From JABDIP01 sp965212545 (lineage in GTDB: Bacteria; Pseudomonadota; Alphaproteobacteria; DSM-16000; Inquilinaceae), in the NCBI GenBank assembly GCA_965212545.1, contig CBDBVB010000029.1, positions 62,001-126,000 of the forward strand: a stretch of DNA of 64,000 bases, given 5' to 3'. Below the pieces are notes generated by a model, which did not search any database, was not told where the DNA came from, and saw nothing but the letters and a program-made list of their open reading frames with translations. Within the stretch, counting starts at the first letter, position 1. Each line of letters begins with the position of its first letter. This document shows, piece after piece, positions 23,564 through 32,361 of the stretch. The position numbers were made by a program, and so were the translations under genes.

Positions 23564-26074
23564 ATGGACCCAATGTCCCAACCGACACGCAAAGAGGAGC
23601 CGGAAGAGCGCCAATGGCAATTGCGCCCCGAAGAGGTCGCGGCCAGCCATCTGGATTCTCTACTGGCCTGCCTGGTCACTCTCACGAAGCATTTCGACCG
23701 GCCGATGTCACCCGATGCGCTGACGGCCGGGCTGCCGCTGATCGACGAGCAGTTGACGCCGGCGCTGTTCATTCGGGCCGCCGGCCGCGCCGGGCTGAGC
23801 GCCAAACTGGTGAAGCGGCCGATTTCCAAGGTTTCCCCTGTCGTGCTGCCTGCAGTGCTGCTTCTGAAGAACGAGCGGGCCTGTGTGGTCACGGAGTTCA
23901 AGGGCAAGAAGAATGTCAGCATCATCGTGCCGGAATCGGGTTCCGGAGCCAGCACGGTCCCGCTGAAGCAGTTGGAGGCGGAGTATTCGGGCTTCGCCTT
24001 GTTTGTCCGGCCAGAATACGAGTTCGACGGTCGGTCGCAGGTCGAGGACGACCTGCCGCGGCCGAAGGCCTGGTTCTGGGGTACCGTCGGCAAGCTGTGG
24101 CCGGCCTATATCGAGGTCGTGCTGTGCGCCGCCATCATCAACATGCTGGCCCTTGCGTCGCCGCTGTTCATCATGAACGTCTATGACCGCGTTCTGCCCA
24201 ATCAGGCGGTGGAGACGCTGTGGGTGCTGGTCGCCGGCATGGGGATCGCGCTGCTGTTCGATTTCCTGCTGCGCAATCTGCGGGGCGCATTGATCGACAC
24301 CGTCGGCCGGCGCGCCGACGTGCTGCTGGCCGCCAGGATCTTCGAGCAGGTGCTGAACCTGCAGATGAAAGCGCGGCCGTCCTCGACCGGCGCGTTCGCC
24401 AACCATCTGCGCGAGTTCGAAACGGTCCGGGACTTCTTCACTTCGGCGACCCTGGCGTCGCTGACCGATCTGTTGTTCGTCGGCATGTTCATCTTCATCA
24501 TCTACCTGATCGCGGGGCCGCTGTTCTGGGTCCCGACGATCGCGGTGATGATCGCCGTCCTGTCAGGCCTGCTGGTGCAATGGCCGCTGGCCCGGGCAGT
24601 CCGCCAGACCCAGCGCGAGGCGGCGCAGAAGCACGCGATCCTGATCGAGACCGTCAGTTCGCTCGACACCATCAAGAGCCTTGGCGCCGAGGGTCGCATG
24701 CAGCGCTCCTGGGAGCGTTTTGTCGGGATGACGGCGCGCACCGGCCAGAAATCCCGCTTCTTTTCCACCATCGGCGTTAACATGACGACCCTGACAACAC
24801 AGGCGGTCTCGGTGTGCACCGTGGTCGGCGGGTTCTATCTGGTGCGCGACGGCCAGACCACCATGGGCGCGATCATCGCCGCCGTGATCCTGGGCGGCCG
24901 GGCGGTGGCGCCGCTGGGCGGCGTCGCCAACACGCTGGCCCGCTATCACCAGTCGCGCACGGCGCTGAGCACCCTGAACCGGCTGATGGAGCTGCCGGTC
25001 GAACGCCCCGCCGACAAGCGCTACGTCAGCCGCCCGATCCAGCACGGCAGCGTCGAGTTCCGCGATGTCGCCTTCTGCTATCCCGGCAGCGATATCCCGG
25101 CACTTTCGAAGGCATCGTTCTGCATCAACCCGGGCGAGCGGGTCGGAATCATCGGTCGGATCGGCTCCGGCAAGACGACCATCGGTCGGCTGTTGATCAA
25201 CCTCTACGAGCCGACCGACGGCGCCGTGCTGATCGACAGCGTCGACCTTCGGCAGTATCACCCGTCAGACATCCGCCGCGGCATCGGTTTCGTGATGCAG
25301 GATGTAGTTCTGTTCTACGGCACCGTGCGGGAGAACATCGCGCTCGGCCATCCGAAGGCGGACGATGCACTGATCCTGCGCGCCGCCAAGCTGGCCGGCG
25401 TCGACGATTTCATCGGCACGCATCCGCAGGGCTACAATATGGAGGTCGCGGAGCGCGGCCAGAACCTGTCCGGCGGGCAGCGTCAGGCAATCGCCCTGGC
25501 CCGGGCGCTGCTGATGGACCCTCAGATCCTGATGCTGGACGAACCGACCAGCGCGATGGACAACACCTCCGAGCAGGTGTTCATGCGGCGGCTGGGAGCG
25601 GTGCTCAATTCCGGGCGTACCCTGCTGCTGACGACCCACAGGATGACACTTCTGCGGATGGTCGACCGGCTGATCATCCTGGACCGTGGCCTGATCATTG
25701 CAGACGGGCCGCGCGACGAGATCCTGCGCCGGCTGAAGGAAGGCCAGATCGCATCCGCCGAGACCCCTGGGCGGATCGCGAGCCAACAGCCCGAATCCGA
25801 CGCTTCGCTGAATCAGCCGCCGGCGGCGTTGCCCGGCGAGCAATCATCGGCACCGACAACCGACAACGAACCGCCGACCATTACGCAGGACGGGCCGCCC
25901 ACGGGCTTTCAAGATGCATCGACGCCGGCGCTGACCGTTGATCCGCAGCCCGACGGCCAAGCCGGCGCGCCGAGGGCGGCCGATGAAATCCAGGAGGCCG
26001 CTGAATCCCCAGTGCAGAACGGGGCCGACACGGACACGCCGCTTTGGGACGAAACCCCGAAGACCGGGGCATAG
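23564..26074 (+). CDS. Type I secretion ABC permease/ATPase (LapB-like) with C39-like domain
   Basis: 836 residues. The N-terminal part (about residues 20-150) has the C39-peptidase-like fold, but SLLACLVTLTKHF has no catalytic Cys-His arrangement, so it is a substrate-binding rather than cleaving domain, as in HlyB and LapB. Six membrane helices follow (from VVLCAAIINMLALASPLF). The ATPase has Walker A GRIGSGKTT, signature LSGGQRQ and Walker B ILMLDEPTSAMD. After the ATPase comes an unusual tail of about 95 residues rich in Pro, Asp, Glu and Gln with no predicted fold. It should export a large RTX-type adhesin or similar protein in one step; no such substrate gene is in the window. Confidence 0.9.
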   Translation: MDPMSQPTRKEEPEERQWQLRPEEVAASHLDSLLACLVTLTKHFDRPMSPDALTAGLPLIDEQLTPALFIRAAGRAGLSAKLVKRPISKVSPVVLPAVLLLKNERACVVTEFKGKKNVSIIVPESGSGASTVPLKQLEAEYSGFALFVRPEYEFDGRSQVEDDLPRPKAWFWGTVGKLWPAYIEVVLCAAIINMLALASPLFIMNVYDRVLPNQAVETLWVLVAGMGIALLFDFLLRNLRGALIDTVGRRADVLLAARIFEQVLNLQMKARPSSTGAFANHLREFETVRDFFTSATLASLTDLLFVGMFIFIIYLIAGPLFWVPTIAVMIAVLSGLLVQWPLARAVRQTQREAAQKHAILIETVSSLDTIKSLGAEGRMQRSWERFVGMTARTGQKSRFFSTIGVNMTTLTTQAVSVCTVVGGFYLVRDGQTTMGAIIAAVILGGRAVAPLGGVANTLARYHQSRTALSTLNRLMELPVERPADKRYVSRPIQHGSVEFRDVAFCYPGSDIPALSKASFCINPGERVGIIGRIGSGKTTIGRLLINLYEPTDGAVLIDSVDLRQYHPSDIRRGIGFVMQDVVLFYGTVRENIALGHPKADDALILRAAKLAGVDDFIGTHPQGYNMEVAERGQNLSGGQRQAIALARALLMDPQILMLDEPTSAMDNTSEQVFMRRLGAVLNSGRTLLLTTHRMTLLRMVDRLIILDRGLIIADGPRDEILRRLKEGQIASAETPGRIASQQPESDASLNQPPAALPGEQSSAPTTDNEPPTITQDGPPTGFQDASTPALTVDPQPDGQAGAPRAADEIQEAAESPVQNGADTDTPLWDETPKTGA

Positions 26075-26083
26075 GAAAGCGCC

Positions 26084-27412
26084 ATGTTTTCGCAAGACCG
26101 GCAGGACTTCGACTACGCCTCGGAGGTCCAGAAAGCGCTGCACCAGGGCCCGCGATTGAGTAGCCATATTTTCCTGGTGACCATCGCCGTCATGTTCGCA
26201 GCCGGACTCTTCTGGGCCGATCGCGCGATGGTCGACGAAGTGACGAGGGGCGATGGCCGGGTCATTCCGTCGAGCCAGATGCAGGTCATCCAGACCCTGG
26301 ACAGCGGCATTCTCAAGGAAATCCTGGTCCGTGAAGGCGAAATCGTGCAAGCCGGCCAGGTCCTGCTGCGCGTCGACGACACCAGTTTCTCGTCACGCGC
26401 CGGCGAATTGGAGGCCCAGCGCCGCAGCCTGCTGGCCCAGATCGCGCGCCTGGAGACCGAGGTCGCCGGCGGCACCGAGATCGGATTCCCAGAGGATCTG
26501 ATCGATAATTATCCGCAGATCGCGGCCAACGAGTTGGCCTTGTTCCTGGCGCGGCAGGAGGGGCTGCGATCGCAACTCTCCATCCTCGAGCAGCAGGTGC
26601 AGCAGCGCGAGCAGGAACTGGAGGAGCTCCGGGTCAGCGAGTCCCAGGCCGCAAGCAGCCTGGACCTGGCACGGCAGGAACTGGCCATATACGAGCCACT
26701 GGCCCGCACCGGTGTCGTCGCCGAAGTCGAGGTGCTTCGGTTGCGCCGCGAAGTGAATGACCTCGACGGCCGGCTGCAGGCCACACTGAGCGCCCTGCCC
26801 CGCGTCGAGTCGGCGATCCGGGAGGCGCAGAACCGTGTCAACGAGGCGACGCTCGCCTTCCGATCCGAAGCCCAAGCGGACATGAACCAGCGACGATCCG
26901 AGCTCTCGGTGATCGACCAGACGCTCCGCGCCGCCCAGGACCGGGTGTCCCGGACCGATGTGCGGTCGCCGGTGCGCGGCATCGTAAACTCCCTGAGCTT
27001 GACGACGATCGGCGGCGTGGTGCAAGCCGGCAGCGAGTTGATGCAGATCGTGCCGCTGGACGACACGTTGCTGGTCGAGGCGCGAATTCGGCCGAGCGAC
27101 GTCGCCTTCCTGAGTCCTGGCCTACCGGCCACGGTCAAGATCACAGCCTATGATTTCTCGATCTATGGTGGCCTCGATGGCACGTTGGAGCGCATCAGCG
27201 CCGACACGTTCGCCGACCCGGAAAGCGGCGAGACCTTCTACGAGATCGTGGTGCGCACCGATCGGAACTATCTCGGAACCCAGGCTGCGCCGCTGGCGAT
27301 CATTCCCGGCATGGTCGTTTCGGTGGATATCCTGACCGGTGAGAAGAGCATTCTCGACTATCTGCTGAAGCCCCTGACCAAGGCCCGGGAACAGGCGCTT
27401 CGCGAGCGTTAG
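26084..27412 (+). CDS. HlyD-family periplasmic adaptor of type I secretion (LapC-like)
   Basis: 442 residues with AGGAAA ahead of the ATG, nine bases after the ABC stop. One N-terminal membrane anchor (IFLVTIAVMFAAGLFWAD) is followed by the split lipoyl/barrel-sandwich region (DEVTRGDGRVIPSSQMQVIQ; ILVREGEIVQAGQVLLRVDD), a long coiled coil from about residue 110 to 290, and the second half RTDVRSPVRGIVNSL. The beta-barrel segment ends with PGMVVSVDILTGEKSILDYL, the usual C-terminus. It bridges the inner-membrane exporter and the TolC-like channel. Confidence 0.92.
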   Translation: MFSQDRQDFDYASEVQKALHQGPRLSSHIFLVTIAVMFAAGLFWADRAMVDEVTRGDGRVIPSSQMQVIQTLDSGILKEILVREGEIVQAGQVLLRVDDTSFSSRAGELEAQRRSLLAQIARLETEVAGGTEIGFPEDLIDNYPQIAANELALFLARQEGLRSQLSILEQQVQQREQELEELRVSESQAASSLDLARQELAIYEPLARTGVVAEVEVLRLRREVNDLDGRLQATLSALPRVESAIREAQNRVNEATLAFRSEAQADMNQRRSELSVIDQTLRAAQDRVSRTDVRSPVRGIVNSLSLTTIGGVVQAGSELMQIVPLDDTLLVEARIRPSDVAFLSPGLPATVKITAYDFSIYGGLDGTLERISADTFADPESGETFYEIVVRTDRNYLGTQAAPLAIIPGMVVSVDILTGEKSILDYLLKPLTKAREQALRER

Positions 27413-27440
27413 GGCAGGCCCGCAGGTGGCGCCGCATTGG

Positions 27441-27608
27441 TCACTCGCCCATATGCATACGCCGGATGCCCCAAAACATGATAATCGCGATCACGACCAG
27501 GGCCGGCACCAGAAATACACCGATCTCCTGCCAGGCATGAACATCGGACAGGCCGGTCCACCACGCCCACGCCTGTGCCGGCCAGCCGTTCGGCTCCTGC
27601 TCGCCCAT
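27441..27608 (-). CDS. Small single-helix membrane protein (55 residues)
   Basis: Starts MGEQEPNGWPAQAWAWWTGL after a strong ribosome site (GGAAGGAG, 6 bases before the ATG at 27608). The second half is one membrane helix (VFLVPALVVIAIIMFWGI) followed by a basic end RRMHMGE. The N-terminal part is Trp-rich (five Trp in 26 residues). No family recognised. It converges with the HlyD gene. The good ribosome site and clear topology argue that it is real. Confidence 0.65.
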   Translation of the reverse strand: MGEQEPNGWPAQAWAWWTGLSDVHAWQEIGVFLVPALVVIAIIMFWGIRRMHMGE

Positions 27609-27679
27609 TCGGCGCTCCTTCCAACGTCAGCCCCGCCATGCTGCGGCACGACTGTATCCCTGGGAGCGGTCCGTCGCTA

Positions 27680-27724
27680 GATCGGGATGATCTGAAGTCG
27701 ACTCGACTTCAGATCATCCCGATC
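27680..27724. repeat. 45-base palindrome (22-bp perfect stem)
   Basis: GATCGGGATGATCTGAAGTCGA, one base, then its exact reverse complement. It lies downstream of the GST gene on the minus strand and upstream of the 55-residue membrane protein. It could act as a terminator, or be a mobile palindromic element of REP type. A second GATC-bounded palindrome is at 58761. Confidence 0.8.
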
Positions 27725-27755
27725 AATTCCGGAGTTCCAGAAGACGATCCGGTTC

Positions 27756-28448
27756 CTAGCTGGCGAAATGCGGCACAGAATTCGCCAGGCCGTCGAAGCG
27801 TTTGACCATGCGGTCGAGCCAGGGACGAATCGGGTCATCGTCCTCCAGCAATCGGATTTCGCTGACGCAGCGCGCCCATTGGAAGGCGCCGAAGACAATG
27901 TAGTCGCCATAGGCGGGGCCGGCGCCGCTGATCCACGGCTGCTCCCGCAGCATTCGACGCAATGGCGCAAGGACACGGGACAACTCAGCCAAATTCGACG
28001 GACGATCGGCCTGAAGCTGCTCCAGCGTACATCCGTATCGGATCTCCCTGGTGCGTCGGAAATAGCGCTGATCCTCCGGCTCCAGCCAGTGAAGGATGTC
28101 CAGGATGATGCAGGGCGCCAGTGCCGATTGAAGCTGGGTATCGGCCCAATCGTTGACAAAGCGCGCAAGGCCACGACTTGTCGGGCCCCCGAACAGCGGC
28201 GCGCGATCCCGGTAGGTATCTTCCAGATGGCAGGCGATTGCCCAGGAATCGACGATCGTCTTGGACCCGTCGGTCAGGATCGGCACACGCTCCTGGCCGG
28301 AGAAGGCGATCTTCTCCTTTTCGGTAAACCGGCAGGGCTCATAGACGACGTCGACGCCCTTGTGGGCCAACGCCAATCTGGTCCGCCAGCAATACGGGCT
28401 GAACCGCCGGCCATCGCGACCGGCAAGTTCGTAAAGGATCCGCGCCAT
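27756..28448 (-). CDS. Glutathione S-transferase family protein (beta-etherase-like)
   Basis: 230 residues with an N-terminal thioredoxin-like domain (RRFSPYCWRTRLALAHKG; RVPILTDGSKTIVDSWAIA holds the cis-Pro and the glutathione-binding Asp-Ser pair) and an all-helical C-terminal domain. The SPYCWR-RLAL pattern fits the LigE-type beta-etherase branch. It would conjugate or reduce a small hydrophobic compound with glutathione. It stands alone; no aromatic degradation genes are adjacent. Confidence 0.85.
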   Translation of the reverse strand: MARILYELAGRDGRRFSPYCWRTRLALAHKGVDVVYEPCRFTEKEKIAFSGQERVPILTDGSKTIVDSWAIACHLEDTYRDRAPLFGGPTSRGLARFVNDWADTQLQSALAPCIILDILHWLEPEDQRYFRRTREIRYGCTLEQLQADRPSNLAELSRVLAPLRRMLREQPWISGAGPAYGDYIVFGAFQWARCVSEIRLLEDDDPIRPWLDRMVKRFDGLANSVPHFAS

Positions 28449-28697
28449 GTTACCGATTTTGATTGTTTCGTTCTTGAAGCAATGGGAACCCTACGCGCCA
28501 AGCGGGAGATTCGCCAAGCAGATCGTCAATCCTGAGATGAGTCCCGGTAACAAAATTTCAGTGCGAACGGCACGAGGCGGCTCGGCGCCCATATTGCCGG
28601 GCCGAGTCACTACTCGTTCCGCTGGTTGCTCCGTACCCTCATGGGTGGAGGGCCGGCGGCTCGGGCCGGTCCACTGTCAACGGTTCATGCGTAGGTT

Positions 28698-29336
28698 TCA
28701 GCATCTACCGCACGACATGGGGATGCGTTCCGTAGGCTCGCTGTCCCGTATGTCAGCCAGGAATTCGGCGAACACCCCGGCAATCGCCTCATTGAAGGCA
28801 GTTACCGCAGCGTCCATCGAAGAGTCCGAGCAGGTGACTTCGGCCGAATAATCGTCGATGACGCGCAGCTGATCGGTGTCGCGGTCAATGAGCGCAAGGT
28901 CCAGCGACACCGTCACGCTCGGGCCCGACCGGCCGATCTGCCGTTCGAATCGCTGAATCGTCCCGATGATCTCGAAATCGGACCTCACACGCAGATCGGG
29001 GGTTACAACGGAATCGGCGATTTCGGCCGACCTCAGATATCGGACCATCTCCGCACCCAGCAACCGGGGGGGCGGTTCGATCCAGAGTTCATAGTCATGC
29101 TGAGCCAGACTGCGCACATCATCGTCGGCGCTGTAGATGACAGGGCGCTCACGGGTCAACCCGTCTGCATCCAGGCGCCCGACCATCAACGCGCCCTCCA
29201 AAATCGGCTGCCCCGCAGGCGGCGGTTGGTCGACGGCAACACGATAAAAGCGATCGACCGGCGGCGCCTCGTTGACGGCCTGGCACCCGACGATCATCAG
29301 TGCCGGCAGCACTCCCAGGATCATCGTTCTGATCAT
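28698..29336 (-). CDS. ABC transport auxiliary lipoprotein (PqiC/DUF330-like)
   Basis: 212 residues. The signal peptide with lipobox ALMIVGC puts the lipid on Cys18. The fold start VDRFYRVAVDQPPP and LEGALMVGRLDADGL, then YELWIEPPPRLL, is the pattern of the lipoprotein that partners MCE transporters (PqiC, LetA-type systems). It would sit in the outer-membrane leaflet facing the periplasm and help pass lipid to or from the MlaD-like protein. It overlaps the MlaD stop by four bases (ATGA) and is the last gene of the operon. Confidence 0.83.
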   Translation of the reverse strand: MIRTMILGVLPALMIVGCQAVNEAPPVDRFYRVAVDQPPPAGQPILEGALMVGRLDADGLTRERPVIYSADDDVRSLAQHDYELWIEPPPRLLGAEMVRYLRSAEIADSVVTPDLRVRSDFEIIGTIQRFERQIGRSGPSVTVSLDLALIDRDTDQLRVIDDYSAEVTCSDSSMDAAVTAFNEAIAGVFAEFLADIRDSEPTERIPMSCGRC

Positions 29337-30340
29337 TGCGCCACCGCGGGTTGGGGAGCGCCGTTGCGCCAGGGCATATCGAACAGGGCTCCCGGGTCCT
29401 GTCGAATCTGGCGGCTGAATTCGTTCATGTTGCGGGTCGAGCCTTCCAGATCATGGCTGATGGCGTCGATGCTCTGTGACACCGAACGCAGGATGTAGGC
29501 GGCGTTCTCCAGAGACTCCGCGACCTCACCCTCATTCTCGAGGACCACCTGGTCCAGCCGTGTGATCAGCCGGTCCAACTGGCTTGCCGTTCCCGCCAGT
29601 CGCCCGCCGATGCCGGCAAAACTCGCCGACGCAGTCTCGGCATTGCGAACTGTCCTCCCGAGACTGTCCACGGTGTCGGGCGTCATCAGGCTCTGGAGAA
29701 CCTCGACCGTGGTGCCGAGTTCACTGGTCATGATCTCGAGGGAGGCCAGGATCGCGGGCACCCGTCCTTCCGCATCGCTGGCGACTGCCGCCATGCCTCC
29801 GGTGATCTGTCCGAGATCGCGCCGGATCAGCGTGTCGATCTCCCCGACCACACCACCGACCTGGTCGATCAATGGGCGCAGGCTGTCCTTGTTGAGGTCG
29901 CCGAGTTCGCCGGCGAGCGAGGACATCGCCGCGAACACGTCGGTCGGCGGTGCACCGCGGATCGCCATACCGACCACCACAAGGTCGTCGCTCTGGCCTC
30001 CGGTAATGTCGATCGTCTTGTTCGCCAGCAGGTTCGAGCTGCCGATCCGCGCGACGCTGTCGCTTGGAATGCGCCAACCGCGCTCGACACTGATCTCAAC
30101 CTTGAACCGCATGCCGGCGCCATCGGCCAGTGGAACGATGCGCCCGACCTCGCCGACCGGATAGCCCTCATAGCGGACGACCGTGCCGAAGCGGATGTCG
30201 GAGACATTGTCGAGCATCACATGATAGCTGTCGCTCGGTCCCGAACCGCCTGAAAGGATGGCGCCGGCGGCTATCGCGGCGGTCAGCATGGCCAGAACAA
30301 AGGCTCCGACGGCAGCGTAGTTCAGACTGAGTGTTCGCAT
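29333..30340 (-). CDS. MCE/MlaD-family lipid-binding protein
   Basis: 335 residues. A single N-terminal membrane anchor (AAVGAFVLAMLTAAIAAGAIL) is followed by one MCE domain (about residues 38-120): VSDIRFGTVVRYEGYPVGEV, then VARIGSSNLLANKTIDITGG. The C-terminal two thirds are helical with heptad-like spacing (LGRTVRNAETASASF, LDRLITRLDQVVLENE), which fits the helical needle or barrel that MCE proteins form as hexamers across the periplasm. It carries lipid between the permease and the outer membrane. Its stop is coupled to the lipoprotein start. Confidence 0.9.
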   Translation of the reverse strand: MRTLSLNYAAVGAFVLAMLTAAIAAGAILSGGSGPSDSYHVMLDNVSDIRFGTVVRYEGYPVGEVGRIVPLADGAGMRFKVEISVERGWRIPSDSVARIGSSNLLANKTIDITGGQSDDLVVVGMAIRGAPPTDVFAAMSSLAGELGDLNKDSLRPLIDQVGGVVGEIDTLIRRDLGQITGGMAAVASDAEGRVPAILASLEIMTSELGTTVEVLQSLMTPDTVDSLGRTVRNAETASASFAGIGGRLAGTASQLDRLITRLDQVVLENEGEVAESLENAAYILRSVSQSIDAISHDLEGSTRNMNEFSRQIRQDPGALFDMPWRNGAPQPAVAQ

Positions 30341-30385
30341 TCTAGAACTTCGATCTTTGTTGTCCGATTTCGCGACCCGTCCGCA

Positions 30386-31219
30386 TCACGCAGCACCGGT
30401 AAGGCGCTTCAGATACGCATCTGCATCGACCTGCGCCGCCGACGGCCTGCGATTCAGCAGGTTCTGGATTCGCTCATTGTCGCAGTTGCGAATCTCATCC
30501 GTGGTCCCGGTCATGAGGATTCGTCCGAGATCCAGGACGGTGATCCGATCGGCGATGCCGAAGGCGCTTTCCAACTCGTGGGTGACCACGACGACGCTCA
30601 TATCCATGGCATCGCGGAGCTGCCGGATCAGATCGTCGAGGGCGGCGGAGACGGCTGGGTCCAGGCCGGCAGACGGCTCGTCGAAGAACAGCAGCTGGGG
30701 GTCGGTCACGATGGCCCGGGCAACTGCCGCCCGTTTCAGCATGCCGCCCGACAACTCCGATGGCATCAGATCGCCGAAGCCGGGCAGGTCGACGACCTCG
30801 AGCTTCATGCGCGCCATGATCTCCATGGTCTTGCGGTCGAGGCGGGTGTGCTCCTGCAGCGGCAGCATGATGTTCTCGGCCACCGACATGGAGCTGAACA
30901 GGGCACCGCCCTGAAAGGCGACGCCGATCCTGCGGCGCAGATCCTGCATCTCCAGCGCACCGAGGGCGGCGATGTCCTGGCCGAGCAGGCGGATGACGCC
31001 GCCGGTCGGTTTGTTGAGACCGACCAGGTGCCGCAGCAGCGTGCTCTTGCCCGATCCGCTGCCGCCCATGATCACCATGATCTCGCCGCGGCGGACCGTC
31101 AGATCGACATCGAACAGGATCTGCCGGGTCCCGTAGAACGCGTTCAGCCCATGGATTTCGATCACCGGACCGGCTTCCAGGCTCGGCGTCGCGCGTGTGC
31201 TCTCTGACTGTGCGGTCAT
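30386..31219 (-). CDS. MCE transporter ATP-binding protein (MlaF-like)
   Basis: 277 residues. Walker A GGSGSGKST, signature LSGGMLKRA, Walker B LLFFDEPSAGLDP and a His-loop VVVTHE identify the ATPase. The LSGGM-KRAA-ARAI form is typical of MlaF-type rather than nutrient importers. The C-terminal part (NLLNRRPSAAQVDADAYLKR) is where MlaF-like proteins contact each other and their STAS partner. It starts two bases after the permease stop. Confidence 0.92.
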   Translation of the reverse strand: MTAQSESTRATPSLEAGPVIEIHGLNAFYGTRQILFDVDLTVRRGEIMVIMGGSGSGKSTLLRHLVGLNKPTGGVIRLLGQDIAALGALEMQDLRRRIGVAFQGGALFSSMSVAENIMLPLQEHTRLDRKTMEIMARMKLEVVDLPGFGDLMPSELSGGMLKRAAVARAIVTDPQLLFFDEPSAGLDPAVSAALDDLIRQLRDAMDMSVVVVTHELESAFGIADRITVLDLGRILMTGTTDEIRNCDNERIQNLLNRRPSAAQVDADAYLKRLTGAA

Positions 31220-31220
31220 G

Positions 31221-32006
31221 TCAATGCGTCGTCAGGAAAGCGAAGATCATGTCGGCGATGACGATCGCGGCGATTCCCTGAACCACGGCCTGGGTCGTCG
31301 ATCGTCCGATACCCTCGGCGCCGCCGCGAATCATGGAGCCGTTGACCGCACCGATCAGCACGACGAGCAGGGCGAACAGGGCGCTCTTGGTCAGGCCATG
31401 GGTCAAATCACCGACCACCAACGCATCCATCACATCGGCCGCGAATGCGGCCATCGACGTATCGAGCTGCGCCGTCGTGTACGCGCCGGCGGAGAGGAGA
31501 GCGACCAGATTTGCCCACATGGTGAGGGCCGGGACCATGACCAGCATGGCCAGAAGGGCTGGAGCCAGCAGATAACGTACCGGGCTGACGCCAATGACCC
31601 TCAACGCGTCGATTTCCTGGTTCGCCTCCATGGTGCCCAGGCGCGCCGCCAGGGCCGAACCCGACCGACCGGCGACCAGGATTCCGATGATCAGCGGCGA
31701 GAACTCGCGCACCACCGACAGGGCGATGCCGAACGGCGCGAAGGATTCCGCGCCGAACAGGCCAAGCGTGTAGTGGCCTTGGATGGCCAGCATCAGGCCG
31801 ATCGTAGCAGACAGGATGGTGGCGATCGGAAGCGCCATCAGCCCGGTCTCGACCATCTGCGAAACCGTTGCGCCGACCCGAACCGGCTGGCGCCGCCGCG
31901 GACCGGCGAAGATCCAGAAGGCGCTTTCGGCCAACAATACGGCGCCGAAACCGATCTGGTCGAAACCGCCGACGGTTCGCCGGCCCAGCGCCTCCAATAC
32001 CCGCAT
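31221..32006 (-). CDS. MCE transporter permease (MlaE-like)
   Basis: 261 residues, five or six membrane helices. The family signature is EFSPLIIGILVAGRSGSALAA followed by RLGTMEANQEIDALRVIG, and ATILSATIGLMLAIQGHYTL precedes it. It forms the inner-membrane part of the lipid transporter with the ATPase encoded next. It follows the STAS gene by 18 bases. Confidence 0.92.
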   Translation of the reverse strand: MRVLEALGRRTVGGFDQIGFGAVLLAESAFWIFAGPRRRQPVRVGATVSQMVETGLMALPIATILSATIGLMLAIQGHYTLGLFGAESFAPFGIALSVVREFSPLIIGILVAGRSGSALAARLGTMEANQEIDALRVIGVSPVRYLLAPALLAMLVMVPALTMWANLVALLSAGAYTTAQLDTSMAAFAADVMDALVVGDLTHGLTKSALFALLVVLIGAVNGSMIRGGAEGIGRSTTQAVVQGIAAIVIADMIFAFLTTH

Positions 32007-32024
32007 CTCCTGGCTCCTGCGCCG

Positions 32025-32357
32025 TCAGCCGGTCGAAGCCTGCGCCGCGGCATCTGGGCCGAGGATCGTGAACACGGTGTCGAGCCGGGCCAGCTTCAGA
32101 ACCCGCAGCGCCTGGGAACTGACCGCGGCAAGAACGAATCCGGTACCGTTCTCCTTCGCCAGCTGAAACGCCTCCACCAAGGTCGCGATGCCGGAGCTGT
32201 CGATGTAGTCAACAGCAGCGAGGCTGACCTTGATGTCGCACTTCTTCGAAATGCAGTCCAAAAGCGCGCTGCGCACGCTATCGGCATGCTCCAGGTCGAT
32301 ATGCCCCGTGAGGTCAACCAGCAGCGCTCCGTCCTGTTCCGTCACGTCACAGCTCAT
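32025..32357 (-). CDS. STAS-domain protein (anti-sigma antagonist / MlaB-like)
   Basis: 110 residues, one STAS domain. The phosphorylation loop reads YIDSSGIATL (Asp53-Ser54-Ser55-Gly56), the form found in SpoIIAA-type antagonists where the second Ser is phosphorylated. In Mla systems a STAS protein (MlaB) binds the ATPase and is needed for its activity. Here it lies between a fused phosphatase/kinase and the MlaE/MlaF genes, so both readings fit at once: a transporter subunit whose activity is set by phosphorylation. It begins four bases after the phosphatase stop. Confidence 0.88.
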   Translation of the reverse strand: MSCDVTEQDGALLVDLTGHIDLEHADSVRSALLDCISKKCDIKVSLAAVDYIDSSGIATLVEAFQLAKENGTGFVLAAVSSQALRVLKLARLDTVFTILGPDAAAQASTG

Positions 32358-32361
32358 CCGA

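Noticed and set aside
22066..27412. RTX adhesin partner for the type I secretion system
   Set aside because: No GGxGxDxxx nonapeptide repeats are found in the window; the adhesin at the right edge has a two-partner-secretion look instead.
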